Origin: Halohasta litorea
GTDB lineage: Archaea; Halobacteriota; Halobacteria; Halobacteriales; Haloferacaceae
NCBI RefSeq assembly: GCF_024494645.1
Contig: NZ_JANHDJ010000008.1
Location: 1-64,000, forward strand
Direction of reading: 5' to 3'
Length of the DNA: 64,000 nt
The translations under genes and the position numbers were made by a program. Below the pieces are notes generated by a model that was not told where the DNA came from, ran no database searches, and saw nothing but the letters and a program-made list of their open reading frames with translations. Below are positions 44,405-52,739 of this stretch, in pieces (the first letter of the stretch is position 1; each line of letters starts with the position of its first letter).

Positions 44405-45670
44405 ATGACACAGGACAATCAACCTGATTACCGAATCCCACAGGGTGGCGGCGTTCCATGGCGTGACATGGGGATGGAGGAGACACACCGACCCCCCGAA
44501 CGGGACGTGAAGATTACCGACATCAAGACGATGGCCATCGCGGGCAACTTCACGTGGGGTATCGTGAAGGTCGAAACCGATGCCGGCGTCTACGGGCTCG
44601 GCGAGACGTTCCGTGCCGAGGCGGCCCTCGATATGGCTGGCCGGATGGACGTCGACCTCGAAGGCGAGAACCCGCTGGATACCGACCGCATCCGCGAGCT
44701 GCTCGAACAGCGGTATACGGGCTGTGGCCGCATCGGGCAGGCGGCATTCACCGCCATCGAGACCGCCTGTTACGATATCAAAGGCAAACTGTTCGACGTA
44801 CCGGTGTACGAACTGCTCGGTGGGAAGTACCGCGACGAGATCAAGATCTACTGTGACACCCACGGCGGCGAGTCGCTGGGTGAGGCCCGCGATCACGACC
44901 CCAAGGACGTCTACACGCCCGAGGGGTATGCGCGTGCGGCCCGCGAGGTCGTCGACGAAGGGTTCGAGGCACTGAAGTTCGATCTCGACGTACCGACCCA
45001 CGCGAGCTACGACGAGGCCAACCGCCGGATGGACAACGAGGCGCTCGAACACAAGGTCAGCCTCGTCGAAGCCGTCCGCGACGAGATCGGCTACGACATC
45101 GACCTCGGAATGGACCTCCACTGGAACTTCACCACCGAGACCGCGATCCGGCTCGGCAAGAAGCTCGAACGGTTCGACCTCGCGTGGCTCGAAGACCCCG
45201 TCCCGCCGGAGAAGACCGAATCCCAGAAACGCGTCACGGAGGCGCTGGATATGCCCGTGCTGACCGGCGAGAACCTCGTGAAGGCCAACCAGTTCAACAC
45301 GGCCGCCCGCGAGGGGATGATGGACATCGCCGCCCCGGATATCAACAAGTGTGGCGGGCTCGGCGAGTACGTCGACATCGCCACCATCTGTGACCTCTAC
45401 GGCGTCCCGGTCGCCTCACACAATATCTCCAGCCCGCTGGGGACCGTCGCTGGCGCACACGTCTCGGCGGCGATCCCGAACTTCCTCTGTATGGAGTGGC
45501 ACTCCCGGGACGTGCCGTGGTGGAACGAGATGTGCACTCGTGTCGAGGGTTCGGGCCCAATTCTGGAGGACGGCTACATCGACGTCCCCGAGGGCCCCGG
45601 ACTGGGCGTCGAACTCAACCGAGACCTCTGTGAACGGTATCTCGTCGACGGCTACGACCTGATCATCTAA
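44405..45670 (+). CDS. enolase-superfamily sugar-acid dehydratase (mandelate racemase/MLE family)
   Basis: A 421-aa dehydratase. Metal and acid residues follow the galactonate dehydratase pattern: Asp237 and His239 (DLGMDLHWNF), Glu263 (WLEDPVPP), Glu289 (VLTGENLV) and His339 (VASHNISSP). The N-terminal capping domain shows GIVKVETDAGVYGLGETFRA. Such enzymes convert an aldonate to its 2-keto-3-deoxy form, as XacD does for xylonate. Here the substrate could be xylonate/gluconate or, if the sulfosugar hypothesis holds, 6-sulfogluconate. It is followed after 9 bases by the 2-hydroxyacid dehydrogenase gene. Confidence 0.9.
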   Translation: MTQDNQPDYRIPQGGGVPWRDMGMEETHRPPERDVKITDIKTMAIAGNFTWGIVKVETDAGVYGLGETFRAEAALDMAGRMDVDLEGENPLDTDRIRELLEQRYTGCGRIGQAAFTAIETACYDIKGKLFDVPVYELLGGKYRDEIKIYCDTHGGESLGEARDHDPKDVYTPEGYARAAREVVDEGFEALKFDLDVPTHASYDEANRRMDNEALEHKVSLVEAVRDEIGYDIDLGMDLHWNFTTETAIRLGKKLERFDLAWLEDPVPPEKTESQKRVTEALDMPVLTGENLVKANQFNTAAREGMMDIAAPDINKCGGLGEYVDIATICDLYGVPVASHNISSPLGTVAGAHVSAAIPNFLCMEWHSRDVPWWNEMCTRVEGSGPILEDGYIDVPEGPGLGVELNRDLCERYLVDGYDLII

Positions 45671-45679
45671 GCGCTTACA

Positions 45680-46645
45680 ATGTCCGAGTACACTGTCGTC
45701 GTTACTGACCACGATTTCACGGACCTCTCGATCGAACGCGACGGGCTGGCGGAGATCGCCGACGTCGTCGAACTGACCAGCGACGTGGGAACGGAAGCAG
45801 CCGACGCCCACGAGACGCTCGCCCGCGCCGACGCGGTCATCAACCTCCGGTATGACCTCGATGCGGCGGCCATTGAGGCGCTTGAGGACTGCCGGGTCAT
45901 CTCCCGGTACGGGATCGGCGTCGACAACATCGACGTGGAGGCCGCATCCGAACGCGGAATCCCGGTCACGAACGTCCCGGACTACTGTCTGGAGGAGGTG
46001 TCGGTCCACGCACTGACGCTCTACCTCGCCCTGTCTCGCGGCCTGAAAAGCTACGACGCGGATGTCGCCGACGGTGGCTGGGACCGCGACGTGGCGACGC
46101 CGATCCACCGGCTGTCGACCCGGACGGTCGGCGTCGTCGGTTACGGTGCCATCGGTCGGGCGGTCGGCAAACGCGCAGCTGCACTGGGTGCCGATGTCGT
46201 CGCCAGCGACCCGTTCCTCACCGAGGCTGATGTCGCCGACGACCCCGCCGAACTCGTCGACTTCGAGGAGCTGCTGGCGCGTTCGGACTTCGTGACCGTC
46301 CACTCCCCACTGACGCCCGATACCCGCGAGCTGTTCGACGCCGAAGCCTTCGAACGGATGAACGAGGGGGCGTACTTCGTCAACGTCGCCCGTGGCCCGA
46401 TCGTCGACGGCGAGGCGCTCGCCGAGGCACTCGATGCGGGCAAAATCGCCGGTGCGGGCCTCGACGTCTTCCCCGACGAACCGCCCGCAGCCGACGATCC
46501 GCTCCGTGACCACCCCAAGGTGCTGACGACCCCACACGTCGCGTGGTACAGCGAGGAGGCCAACGATCAGCGCCGCCGTACCGTCACCGAGATCGTGCGG
46601 ACCGTCCTCGAAGGCGGCGAGCCGACGAACGTCGTCAACGAGTAG
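45680..46645 (+). CDS. D-isomer-specific 2-hydroxyacid dehydrogenase (candidate SlcC-type sulfolactate dehydrogenase)
   Basis: A 321-aa NAD-dependent dehydrogenase of the D-2-hydroxyacid/CtBP family. NAD motif VGYGAIGRAVGKRA followed by Asp (ASDPF), catalytic Arg in NVARGPIVDG, Glu in VFPDEPPA and His in TTPHVAWYS. It is in the same transcription direction as the dehydratase (9-base gap). The (S)-sulfolactate dehydrogenase SlcC of Chromohalobacter belongs to this family, which fits the SuyAB/ComC-like genes nearby. Glyoxylate or hydroxypyruvate reductase is the alternative. Confidence 0.9.
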   Translation: MSEYTVVVTDHDFTDLSIERDGLAEIADVVELTSDVGTEAADAHETLARADAVINLRYDLDAAAIEALEDCRVISRYGIGVDNIDVEAASERGIPVTNVPDYCLEEVSVHALTLYLALSRGLKSYDADVADGGWDRDVATPIHRLSTRTVGVVGYGAIGRAVGKRAAALGADVVASDPFLTEADVADDPAELVDFEELLARSDFVTVHSPLTPDTRELFDAEAFERMNEGAYFVNVARGPIVDGEALAEALDAGKIAGAGLDVFPDEPPAADDPLRDHPKVLTTPHVAWYSEEANDQRRRTVTEIVRTVLEGGEPTNVVNE

Positions 46646-46813
46646 TCGACTCCCTTTTTGTCGGCGTTCGACATCCGTTGTGTAGTCGTCTGTCTACGGA
46701 TCACAGGGAAGCCAGCCGCCAGCTGTTGGGTCGACTTTTAATATAGACCGCTCACAGCTCCGGTGCTTGTACTTGAATCAGGGAAAAAAGGAACGACGAC
46801 GATCAGCGCGAAT

Positions 46814-47674
46814 TCAGGCCTTACCCGTGGCAGTCAGCCCTTCGACGACTTTCCGCTGGAAGAACAGCATGAACAGGATCAGTGGAATCACCGACATGAA
46901 GACGGCCGCGGAGATGGTTCCCCACGGGTACTGGAACTCACCCTGGTAGAGGGCGATCCCGACGGTGATCGTCCGCATCGAGTCCTCGGTCATGAACGTC
47001 AGCGCGAAGAGGAACTCGTTCCAGGCGTAGATGAAGACGATGATAGCCGCTGTCGCCATCGCCGGTGCCGAGACCGGAAGGATGATGCGGAACAGGACGC
47101 CGACCCGCGAGAGCCCGTCCATCAGGCCTGCCTCCTCCAGGGAGTCGGGTAACTCCTTGAAGTAGGCCTGGAAGATCCAGACCGCGAAGGGTAGCTGGAA
47201 GGCGGCGTACGGGATGATCAGCCCCAGATAGCTGTTCAACAGGCCCCACGAACGGGCGAGGCTGAAAAGCGGGATCAGCCGGGCGATGAACGGCAGCATC
47301 GCCGTCCCGAGGATGAGCAGCAGCACCGGGAGCTTGAACCGGAACCGGAGCCGAGAGAGCGCGTAGCCAGCCAACGCACCCAAAAAGACGTCGACGATAG
47401 CCGTTCCGGTGGCCACGATCGCACTATTGAGCATGTACCGGAAGAACGGGGCTCCTTCGATCGCCGCACGGTAGTTTTCGAGCGTCGGATCGCGAGGGAT
47501 GTACTCGACGGGGAACGCCACGACGTTACCCGGCTGTTTGAGCGACGTGATCAGCATCCAGAGGATGGGGAACACCGAAATCAGGGCGATGATGAAGATG
47601 CTTCCGTAGAAGCCGACCTTCTTGCCGACCCACTGGAACCGCTCTATTTCGAAGCCGTCCGAATCGTTGCTCAT
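46814..47674 (-). CDS. CUT1 sugar ABC transporter permease (MalG-like)
   Basis: A 286-aa permease with six helices (first at about residues 20-42). The EAA loop (SLEEAGLMDGLSRVGVLFRI) contacts the ATPase, and the end VEGLTATGKA is the usual MalG-type C-terminus. Encoded one base after the MalF-like gene; the two form the import channel with the ATPase at 38427 and binding protein at 52740. Confidence 0.95.
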   Translation of the reverse strand: MSNDSDGFEIERFQWVGKKVGFYGSIFIIALISVFPILWMLITSLKQPGNVVAFPVEYIPRDPTLENYRAAIEGAPFFRYMLNSAIVATGTAIVDVFLGALAGYALSRLRFRFKLPVLLLILGTAMLPFIARLIPLFSLARSWGLLNSYLGLIIPYAAFQLPFAVWIFQAYFKELPDSLEEAGLMDGLSRVGVLFRIILPVSAPAMATAAIIVFIYAWNEFLFALTFMTEDSMRTITVGIALYQGEFQYPWGTISAAVFMSVIPLILFMLFFQRKVVEGLTATGKA

Positions 47675-47675
47675 C

Positions 47676-48668
47676 TCAGCGTACCTCCGGTTCGTAGAGT
47701 GTTTGCACGTATATCATTGCGATTGCGGCCGCGATGAGGGTGATGAGCGTTGCCGTCGCCGCACCCTCGCCGAAGTTGAGTCGGTTGAACGTCAGTTGGT
47801 GGTCGAACAGGACGAGCGTTGTTGTCGCCGACGACGGGCCGCCGCCGGTGAGTCCGAACGGGAGGCCGAACGCCTGAAACGCCGGCAGCGTCCGGAAGAT
47901 GAGCGCGACCAGCAGCGTCGGCTTCAGTAGCGGGAGCGTGATGTCCCGGAACTGCCGGAGACGCGAGGCACCGTCCATCCGGGCGGCTTCGTAGAGGTGG
48001 TCGGGGATCGACTGGAGGCCAGCCAGCAGGATGAGTGCCATGAACGAACTCGTCTTCCAGATGGTGATAAACAGCATGGCGATCAGTGCCGTATCCGGCT
48101 TCGCCAGAAACGGGAACTGCGTCTCGAGGATACCGACCCGCATCAACAGGTCGTTGATGACGCCGTACTGCCCGTTGAACATCCACGCCCAGATGCGGGC
48201 GTTGATCACCGTCGGGATCGCCCACGGGAACAGGATCGCCGCCTGTGCGAAGTACTTCCCCTTGAAATCCCGATTGAGCAGGAGTGCGATCCCCAGCCCC
48301 AATGCGAGTTCGATCGGCACGCTGACGAACGTGTAGATGAGCGAGACACGCAGCGCGTTCCAGATCCCGCCACCATTGAGCAACTGATCGAGGTACGGCC
48401 CCTCGCCGAACAGATTCCGGTAGTTTTCGAGGCCGACGAACTGTCTCGGGTTCATTTCCAACACGTAGCCCGTGTGGAGGCTCCCAACGATGGTGTCGAA
48501 GATCGGATAAAACGACACCGCAAACAGGAACGACACCACCGGTGTCAGCAGGATTACCGCCAGCTCCTCCTCTGAGAACTGGAGGTCACGATACCGCTGT
48601 AATCTGTTCTGTCGCCCTGATCCCTCGGTGTCGGGTGATCTGGACGAACTCTCTGCTGTTTCTGCCAT
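47676..48668 (-). CDS. CUT1 sugar ABC transporter permease (MalF-like)
   Basis: A 330-aa permease with an N-terminal Ser/Asp tail, first helix at about residues 35-58 (VILLTPVVSFLFAVSFYPIF), the conserved periplasmic entry (VGLENYRNLFGEG) and an EAA loop (LYEAARMDGASRLRQFRDIT). It is upstream of the MalG-like gene with a 1-base gap. The binding-protein gene is on the other strand 4 kb away, beyond the SuyZ/SuyAB-like genes, so these genes are woven into one locus. Confidence 0.95.
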   Translation of the reverse strand: MAETAESSSRSPDTEGSGRQNRLQRYRDLQFSEEELAVILLTPVVSFLFAVSFYPIFDTIVGSLHTGYVLEMNPRQFVGLENYRNLFGEGPYLDQLLNGGGIWNALRVSLIYTFVSVPIELALGLGIALLLNRDFKGKYFAQAAILFPWAIPTVINARIWAWMFNGQYGVINDLLMRVGILETQFPFLAKPDTALIAMLFITIWKTSSFMALILLAGLQSIPDHLYEAARMDGASRLRQFRDITLPLLKPTLLVALIFRTLPAFQAFGLPFGLTGGGPSSATTTLVLFDHQLTFNRLNFGEGAATATLITLIAAAIAMIYVQTLYEPEVR

Positions 48669-48691
48669 TCACCTCAAACGCCGTGGTCTTT

Positions 48692-48702
48692 CATTATAAA
48701 AC
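48692..48702 (-). promoter_or_regulatory. TATA box of the permease operon
   Basis: GTTTTATAATG on the minus strand, 24-34 bases before the ATG at 48668. Its surroundings (GTAGTTTTATAATGA) resemble the GH31 (GTAGTTTTAATAGTGA) and ATPase (GTGGTTTTATTAGTC) promoters, hinting at shared control. Confidence 0.55.
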
Positions 48703-48779
48703 TACGGGGGTGCGGACGTATCGGCTCGTCGGTCGTTCCGGTATGTTTTTAATCGTCTACCCGGCAGAATCATCCATAG

Positions 48780-48917
48780 ATGATCGGCATCCGTTCGCGC
48801 AGTCGGACCGATAGCCTGTCGACTCGCTGTCGACGAGTCGTGATGACCGCGGATCGGGGCTGGAAGGCGACTGCCCTCGGTCTCCTGATCGTTCTCTCCC
48901 TGTCGATGGTCCTCTAA
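48780..48917 (+). CDS. 45-aa membrane peptide coupled to the exporter gene
   Basis: ATG 48780 to TAA 48917 encodes 45 residues: a basic Arg/Ser-rich N-terminus, then one membrane helix (KATALGLLIVLSLSMVL). The stop overlaps the next ATG (TAATG), so translation is coupled to the exporter gene. It may be a small subunit or a coupling leader. No family recognised. Confidence 0.5.
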   Translation: MIGIRSRSRTDSLSTRCRRVVMTADRGWKATALGLLIVLSLSMVL

Positions 48918-49894
48918 TGACCGCGATCCGAACGCTGTTGCCGGGGATCGTGGTCCTGCTGGGGCTGGCTGCGGTCGCACAGGCCGTGGGTGCAGCGACA
49001 CCGCTGAGTCCGCTGATCGCCGCGATCGGGATCGGTGTCGTCGTCGCGGGCGTGGTCGGCGTTCCCGGGTGGGCCGAACCCGGCGTCGACCGACACAAAC
49101 TCCTCTTGGAGACCGGGATCGTCCTGCTCGGTGCCCAACTCACCGTCGGGCAGTTGGTGACCACCGGGCCGCTGGTCGTGGGATTGGCGATCGTCGTCGT
49201 CGTCGTGGGTGTGCTGTTCGTCGAGCTCGTCGGTCGACAGGTCGGTATCGAATCCCGAACGCGCTCGCTGTTGGCCGCGGGCGCGAGCGTGTGTGGGGTC
49301 TCGGCTGTCCTCGCGGTGGCCGGGAGCATCGACGGCGACGAGGCCGAGATCAGCTACGCGGCGGGGACAGTGCTGCTGTTCGATGCGATCACCCTCGTGG
49401 CCTTCCCGATCATTGGAACCGCCCTCGGGTTGGGTGACCGCGTGTTCGGCGTCTGGGCCGGGTTGAGCCTCTTTTCGACTGGGCCAGCCGCGGCGGTCGG
49501 CTTCGCGGTCTCCGAGACCGCGGGCCAGTGGGCGACGATCACCAAACTCATCCGGAACACGTTCATCGGCGTGCTGGCGGTCGCCTACGCGCTCTACTAC
49601 ACGAGTGGCGACGAGCAGACCGGTGCCAGCGAAATCTGGTATCGGTTCCCCAAGTTCCTCGTCGGCTTCCTCGCCGTCGCGCTGTTCGCCAACCTCGGCG
49701 TCATCGATTCGGCTGCGCAATCGGCCATCGGGACAGTCGGCGACTGGTTGTTCGCGCTGGCGTTCGTCGGTCTCGGCTTCGAGCTCAACCCCCGGCGGCT
49801 CCGGTCGACCGGGATGCGTCCGCTGTTGGTCGTCCTCGCACAGCTCGTGACCGTCAGCCTGCTGACCCTCGGTGCGGTCTCCGTGCTGCTGTAA
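48917..49894 (+). CDS. UPF0324/YeiH-family membrane protein, PSE-type (candidate SuyZ sulfite/sulfate exporter)
   Basis: A 325-aa protein with about ten helices. Family motifs: PLSPLIAAIGIGVVVAGVVG, LLLETGIVLLGAQLTVGQLV, SLLAAGASVCGVSAVLAVAG, AISYAAGTV-like (EISYAAGTVLLFDAI), ITKLIRNTFIGVLAVAYALY, FVGLGFELNPRRLRSTGMRP. This is the putative sulfate exporter (PSE, TC 2.A.98) family that includes SuyZ, which sits beside suyAB in sulfolactate-degrading bacteria. The next genes here are UxaA/SuyAB-family subunits, so removal of sulfite or sulfate released by desulfonation is the likely job. Substrate unproven. Confidence 0.85.
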   Translation: MTAIRTLLPGIVVLLGLAAVAQAVGAATPLSPLIAAIGIGVVVAGVVGVPGWAEPGVDRHKLLLETGIVLLGAQLTVGQLVTTGPLVVGLAIVVVVVGVLFVELVGRQVGIESRTRSLLAAGASVCGVSAVLAVAGSIDGDEAEISYAAGTVLLFDAITLVAFPIIGTALGLGDRVFGVWAGLSLFSTGPAAAVGFAVSETAGQWATITKLIRNTFIGVLAVAYALYYTSGDEQTGASEIWYRFPKFLVGFLAVALFANLGVIDSAAQSAIGTVGDWLFALAFVGLGFELNPRRLRSTGMRPLLVVLAQLVTVSLLTLGAVSVLL

Positions 49895-50000
49895 GCGGAT
49901 CGTCCTGTTCTGTCACGAACTGACTCCCGTCTCTGTCACGAACCGATACTTGCCTCGTGGTCGTGAGCGAACAACCGGGTATCGTGTCCATTTGAGAAAG

Positions 50001-50010
50001 CATTATAAAC
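50001..50010 (+). promoter_or_regulatory. TATA box of the suyAB-like operon
   Basis: CATTATAAAC centred about 30 bases before the ATG at 50035, spacing for a leaderless transcript. The same CATTATAAA core occurs, on the relevant strands, at 48692-48702 and 61817-61827. Confidence 0.65.
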
Positions 50011-50034
50011 ACGGGCTTTCGTTATCCAAACTGT

Positions 50035-50358
50035 ATGGCGGACAGATACCTAGAGGTAGTCGAACCAGTAGATAACGTCGCGACCGCGCTTCGTGACGTT
50101 ACAGCCGGCGAGACCGTTACGGTCGCCGTCGGTGACGAGGAACGAACCATCGAAATATCCGAAGACGTCGGATTCGGCCACAAGATCGCCATCGAGGATA
50201 TCACGGACGGCGAGACGATCACGAAGTACGGCAAGTCCATCGGGAACGCCACCGAAGCGATCCCGGCTGGCTCCTTCGTCCACGTCCACAACGTCGAATC
50301 GAACTACGGGCGCGGCGACCTGGCAGAAGAATCAGACGTAGAGGCAATCAGCGAGTAA
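50035..50358 (+). CDS. UxaA-family small subunit, SAF domain (candidate SuyA)
   Basis: A 107-aa SAF-domain protein: AGETVTVAVGDEERTIEISE, GFGHKIAIEDITDGETITKY, GKSIGNATEAIPAGSFVHVH, ending NVESNYGRGD. Fused versions form the N-terminus of altronate and galactarate dehydratases; split versions are the small subunits of (2R)-sulfolactate sulfo-lyase (SuyA) and some altronate dehydratases. The large subunit follows after 3 bases. With the PSE exporter upstream and the Ldh-family gene downstream, the SuyA reading is preferred. Altronate-type dehydration is the alternative. Confidence 0.85.
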   Translation: MADRYLEVVEPVDNVATALRDVTAGETVTVAVGDEERTIEISEDVGFGHKIAIEDITDGETITKYGKSIGNATEAIPAGSFVHVHNVESNYGRGDLAEESDVEAISE

Positions 50359-50361
50359 TCC

Positions 50362-51528
50362 ATGTCCGAATTCCTAGGCTACGAACGCGACGACGGCAGT
50401 ATCGGCATCCGAAACCACACCGTAATCATCTCGACGGCACCGTACGCCAACGACACGGTCGAGCGCACGGCGGACATCGTCGACGACGCGATTCCGATCA
50501 CCCATCCGCTGGGTCGGTGTCAGACCAAACCCGACGTGTTCCAGACCTATCGGACGCTGCTTGGGTATGCGACCCACCCGAACACCTACGGCGCGGTCGT
50601 CGTCGCCCACGCGGGCGAAATCGTCGACGGCGACGAGCTGGCCGAAGACATCGCCGCAACCGGCCGCCCGAGCGCCTCGATCAACATCCACGAGGAGAAG
50701 GGTGTGATGAACGCGCTGGATTCGGCGGTCGACGCCGCCCAGGAGATGGTCCAGGACGCCAGCGCCCAGCGTCGGGTGCCGGCCGACATGTCCAAACTCA
50801 CTTTCGGGATCAACTGTGCGACTTCGGATACGACCAGCGGGCTCTGCCAGCACAAGGCCACCGCGGGTGCGGTCTGGCGGCTCATCGACAACCACGGCGG
50901 CCGGGGTTGTTTCGCCGAGACGCCGGAGTTCTTCGGCGGCGAGAACGAACTCTCCGAGCGGGCGGTCGACGACGAGGTCAGACAGGAGATCCTCGACCGC
51001 GTCGAACACTGGGACAACCGCTTGCAGGCGACCGGATACGACGTTCGCGGTGCCCAGCCGACCCCGGACAACATGGACGGTGGACTCACCACCATCGAGG
51101 AGAAGTCTCTCGGTGCGCTCGTGAAATCCGGCGACGGTCCTATCCAGGACATCATCGACTACGGTGAGAAGATCCCCGATAAATCAGGGATGTACATCAT
51201 GGATACGCCGGGCCACGGCGCGGAGTCGGTTACCGGCATCGGTGCCGGCGGTGCCCACTTCATGGTTATCTCGACCGGTCAGGGCCACACGCTTTCGAAC
51301 GCCGTGATGCCGACGATCAAGATCACCGGCAACCCACACAGCGCCGAGCGAGTGCCCGAACAGACTGACGTCGACGTCAGCGAGGCGCTGGTCGGCGACG
51401 AGTCCATCGACTGGGCCACCGACGAGCTGTGGGAGGAGCTGACCGATGTCATCAACGGCAAGCTGACCCTCAGCGAGACGATGGGCGAGAGTCAGTTCGC
51501 CATCCACCGCATCGGTCCCTCGACGTAA
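50362..51528 (+). CDS. UxaA-family large subunit (candidate SuyB, sulfolactate sulfo-lyase)
   Basis: A 388-aa lyase/dehydratase catalytic subunit. Family features: start MSEFLGYERDDGSIGIRNHT, cysteines in HPLGRCQTK and INCATSDTTSGL (possible Fe-S or metal ligands), DGGLTTIEEKSLGALVKSG, GMYIMDTPGHGAESVTG, and VISTGQGHTLSNAVMPTIKI. As SuyB it would split (R)-sulfolactate into pyruvate and sulfite. As an altronate-type enzyme it would dehydrate an aldarate or aldonate. Its stop overlaps the Ldh-family start (TAATG), so these are one operon: small subunit, large subunit, dehydrogenase. Confidence 0.85.
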   Translation: MSEFLGYERDDGSIGIRNHTVIISTAPYANDTVERTADIVDDAIPITHPLGRCQTKPDVFQTYRTLLGYATHPNTYGAVVVAHAGEIVDGDELAEDIAATGRPSASINIHEEKGVMNALDSAVDAAQEMVQDASAQRRVPADMSKLTFGINCATSDTTSGLCQHKATAGAVWRLIDNHGGRGCFAETPEFFGGENELSERAVDDEVRQEILDRVEHWDNRLQATGYDVRGAQPTPDNMDGGLTTIEEKSLGALVKSGDGPIQDIIDYGEKIPDKSGMYIMDTPGHGAESVTGIGAGGAHFMVISTGQGHTLSNAVMPTIKITGNPHSAERVPEQTDVDVSEALVGDESIDWATDELWEELTDVINGKLTLSETMGESQFAIHRIGPST

Positions 51529-52532
51529 TGCGGGTCGACCGGAACCGCGCGGTCGAGGTCGCCGCCGATGCCTTCCGCGCACACGGGATCTCCGAGGCCG
51601 ATGCGACACAGACCGCCGAGGCCCTCGTCAGTGCCGATGCACGCGGCAAGCATTCACACGGGTTGCTCCGACTCCCACGGTTCGTCCGCGGTATCGAACA
51701 CGGGAACGTCGACCCCGACGGGAGCATCGAGGTGGTCGCCGAGCACGGCGGCGCAGCAACGCTCAGCGGCGGCTCGCGGCTCGGGCCGGTCGTCGCCAGC
51801 GTGGCGGTCGCCGAGGCGATGGACCGCGCCGCGGAGTTCGGCGTCGGTGCCGTCGGCGTCCACGACTCGAACCACCTCGGGATGTTGGGCTACTACACCG
51901 ACCAGGTGCTCCAAGAGGGGTTCGTGGGGATCGGTCTCACGAATACGGAGCCAGCGATGCCGCCCTACGGCGGCACCGAACCGGTGTTGGGAACGAACCC
52001 GATCGCTATCGGGCTACCGACCGATCCGGCGTTCAATCTCGATATGTCGACCTCGGGCATCGCACGCGGGACTGTGCTGCACTACCAGGAGACTGACCAA
52101 CAACTGCCTGAGGGCGTTGCGCTCGATGCCGAGGGACAGCCGACAACCGACCCTGAAGCCGCACTCGATGGAACGATACTCCCCTTCGGTGGGACGAAAG
52201 GCTCCGGGTTAGCCATCGCCGTCGAGGTGCTTGCGGGGGGGCTCGTCGGTGCCGCAATGGGGACCGACGTCACAGGAACCTACCACACCGAAGATCCCTG
52301 TACGAAAGGGGACCTTTTCGTGGTCATCGATCCCGAGGCACTTGGTGTTCCCGAGTTCGGACAGCGGGCTTCGGAGTTCCTCACCGGACTGGTCGAGGGA
52401 GAACCGGCTGCCCACGTCGACGAGATCCGTCTACCCGGGCAACGCTCGATAGAACGCGACCGGACGGCGACCCGCGTCGAGATCGAGGACGACCTCTGGG
52501 CAGAGATTCAGTCGCTCGCTGACGGCGACTGA
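51528..52532 (+). CDS. Ldh/MDH2-family NAD(P)-dependent dehydrogenase (candidate ComC-type (R)-sulfolactate dehydrogenase)
   Basis: A 334-aa enzyme from ATG 51528, overlapping the upstream stop. Family motifs: DARGKHSHGLLRLPRFVRGI, GVHDSNHLGMLGYYTDQVLQ (catalytic His), YGGTEPVLGTNPIAIGLPTD, LPFGGTKGSGLAIAVEVLAG. Members include malate, ureidoglycolate and sulfolactate (ComC) dehydrogenases. In Chromohalobacter, ComC and SlcC together interconvert the sulfolactate enantiomers via sulfopyruvate so that SuyAB receives the (R) form. Both families occur in this locus. Confidence 0.88.
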   Translation: MRVDRNRAVEVAADAFRAHGISEADATQTAEALVSADARGKHSHGLLRLPRFVRGIEHGNVDPDGSIEVVAEHGGAATLSGGSRLGPVVASVAVAEAMDRAAEFGVGAVGVHDSNHLGMLGYYTDQVLQEGFVGIGLTNTEPAMPPYGGTEPVLGTNPIAIGLPTDPAFNLDMSTSGIARGTVLHYQETDQQLPEGVALDAEGQPTTDPEAALDGTILPFGGTKGSGLAIAVEVLAGGLVGAAMGTDVTGTYHTEDPCTKGDLFVVIDPEALGVPEFGQRASEFLTGLVEGEPAAHVDEIRLPGQRSIERDRTATRVEIEDDLWAEIQSLADGD

Positions 52533-52739
52533 ACGACCCTTGACGGCCGACTGAAACCGTCAATGCCGTCGAGGTCAGACAACCGGGTGACGACGACTGT
52601 CCACGTGTGCAGTCGTCGAACCCATCCTAACGAGGCACCCTCCGAAACCCGTTCGAACGGAGCCAACCTGATTTTATTTATCATAATATCGATGAAAAAC
52701 GATAACAATTAATAGGGTATGTGATAGACAGTTTCACGT

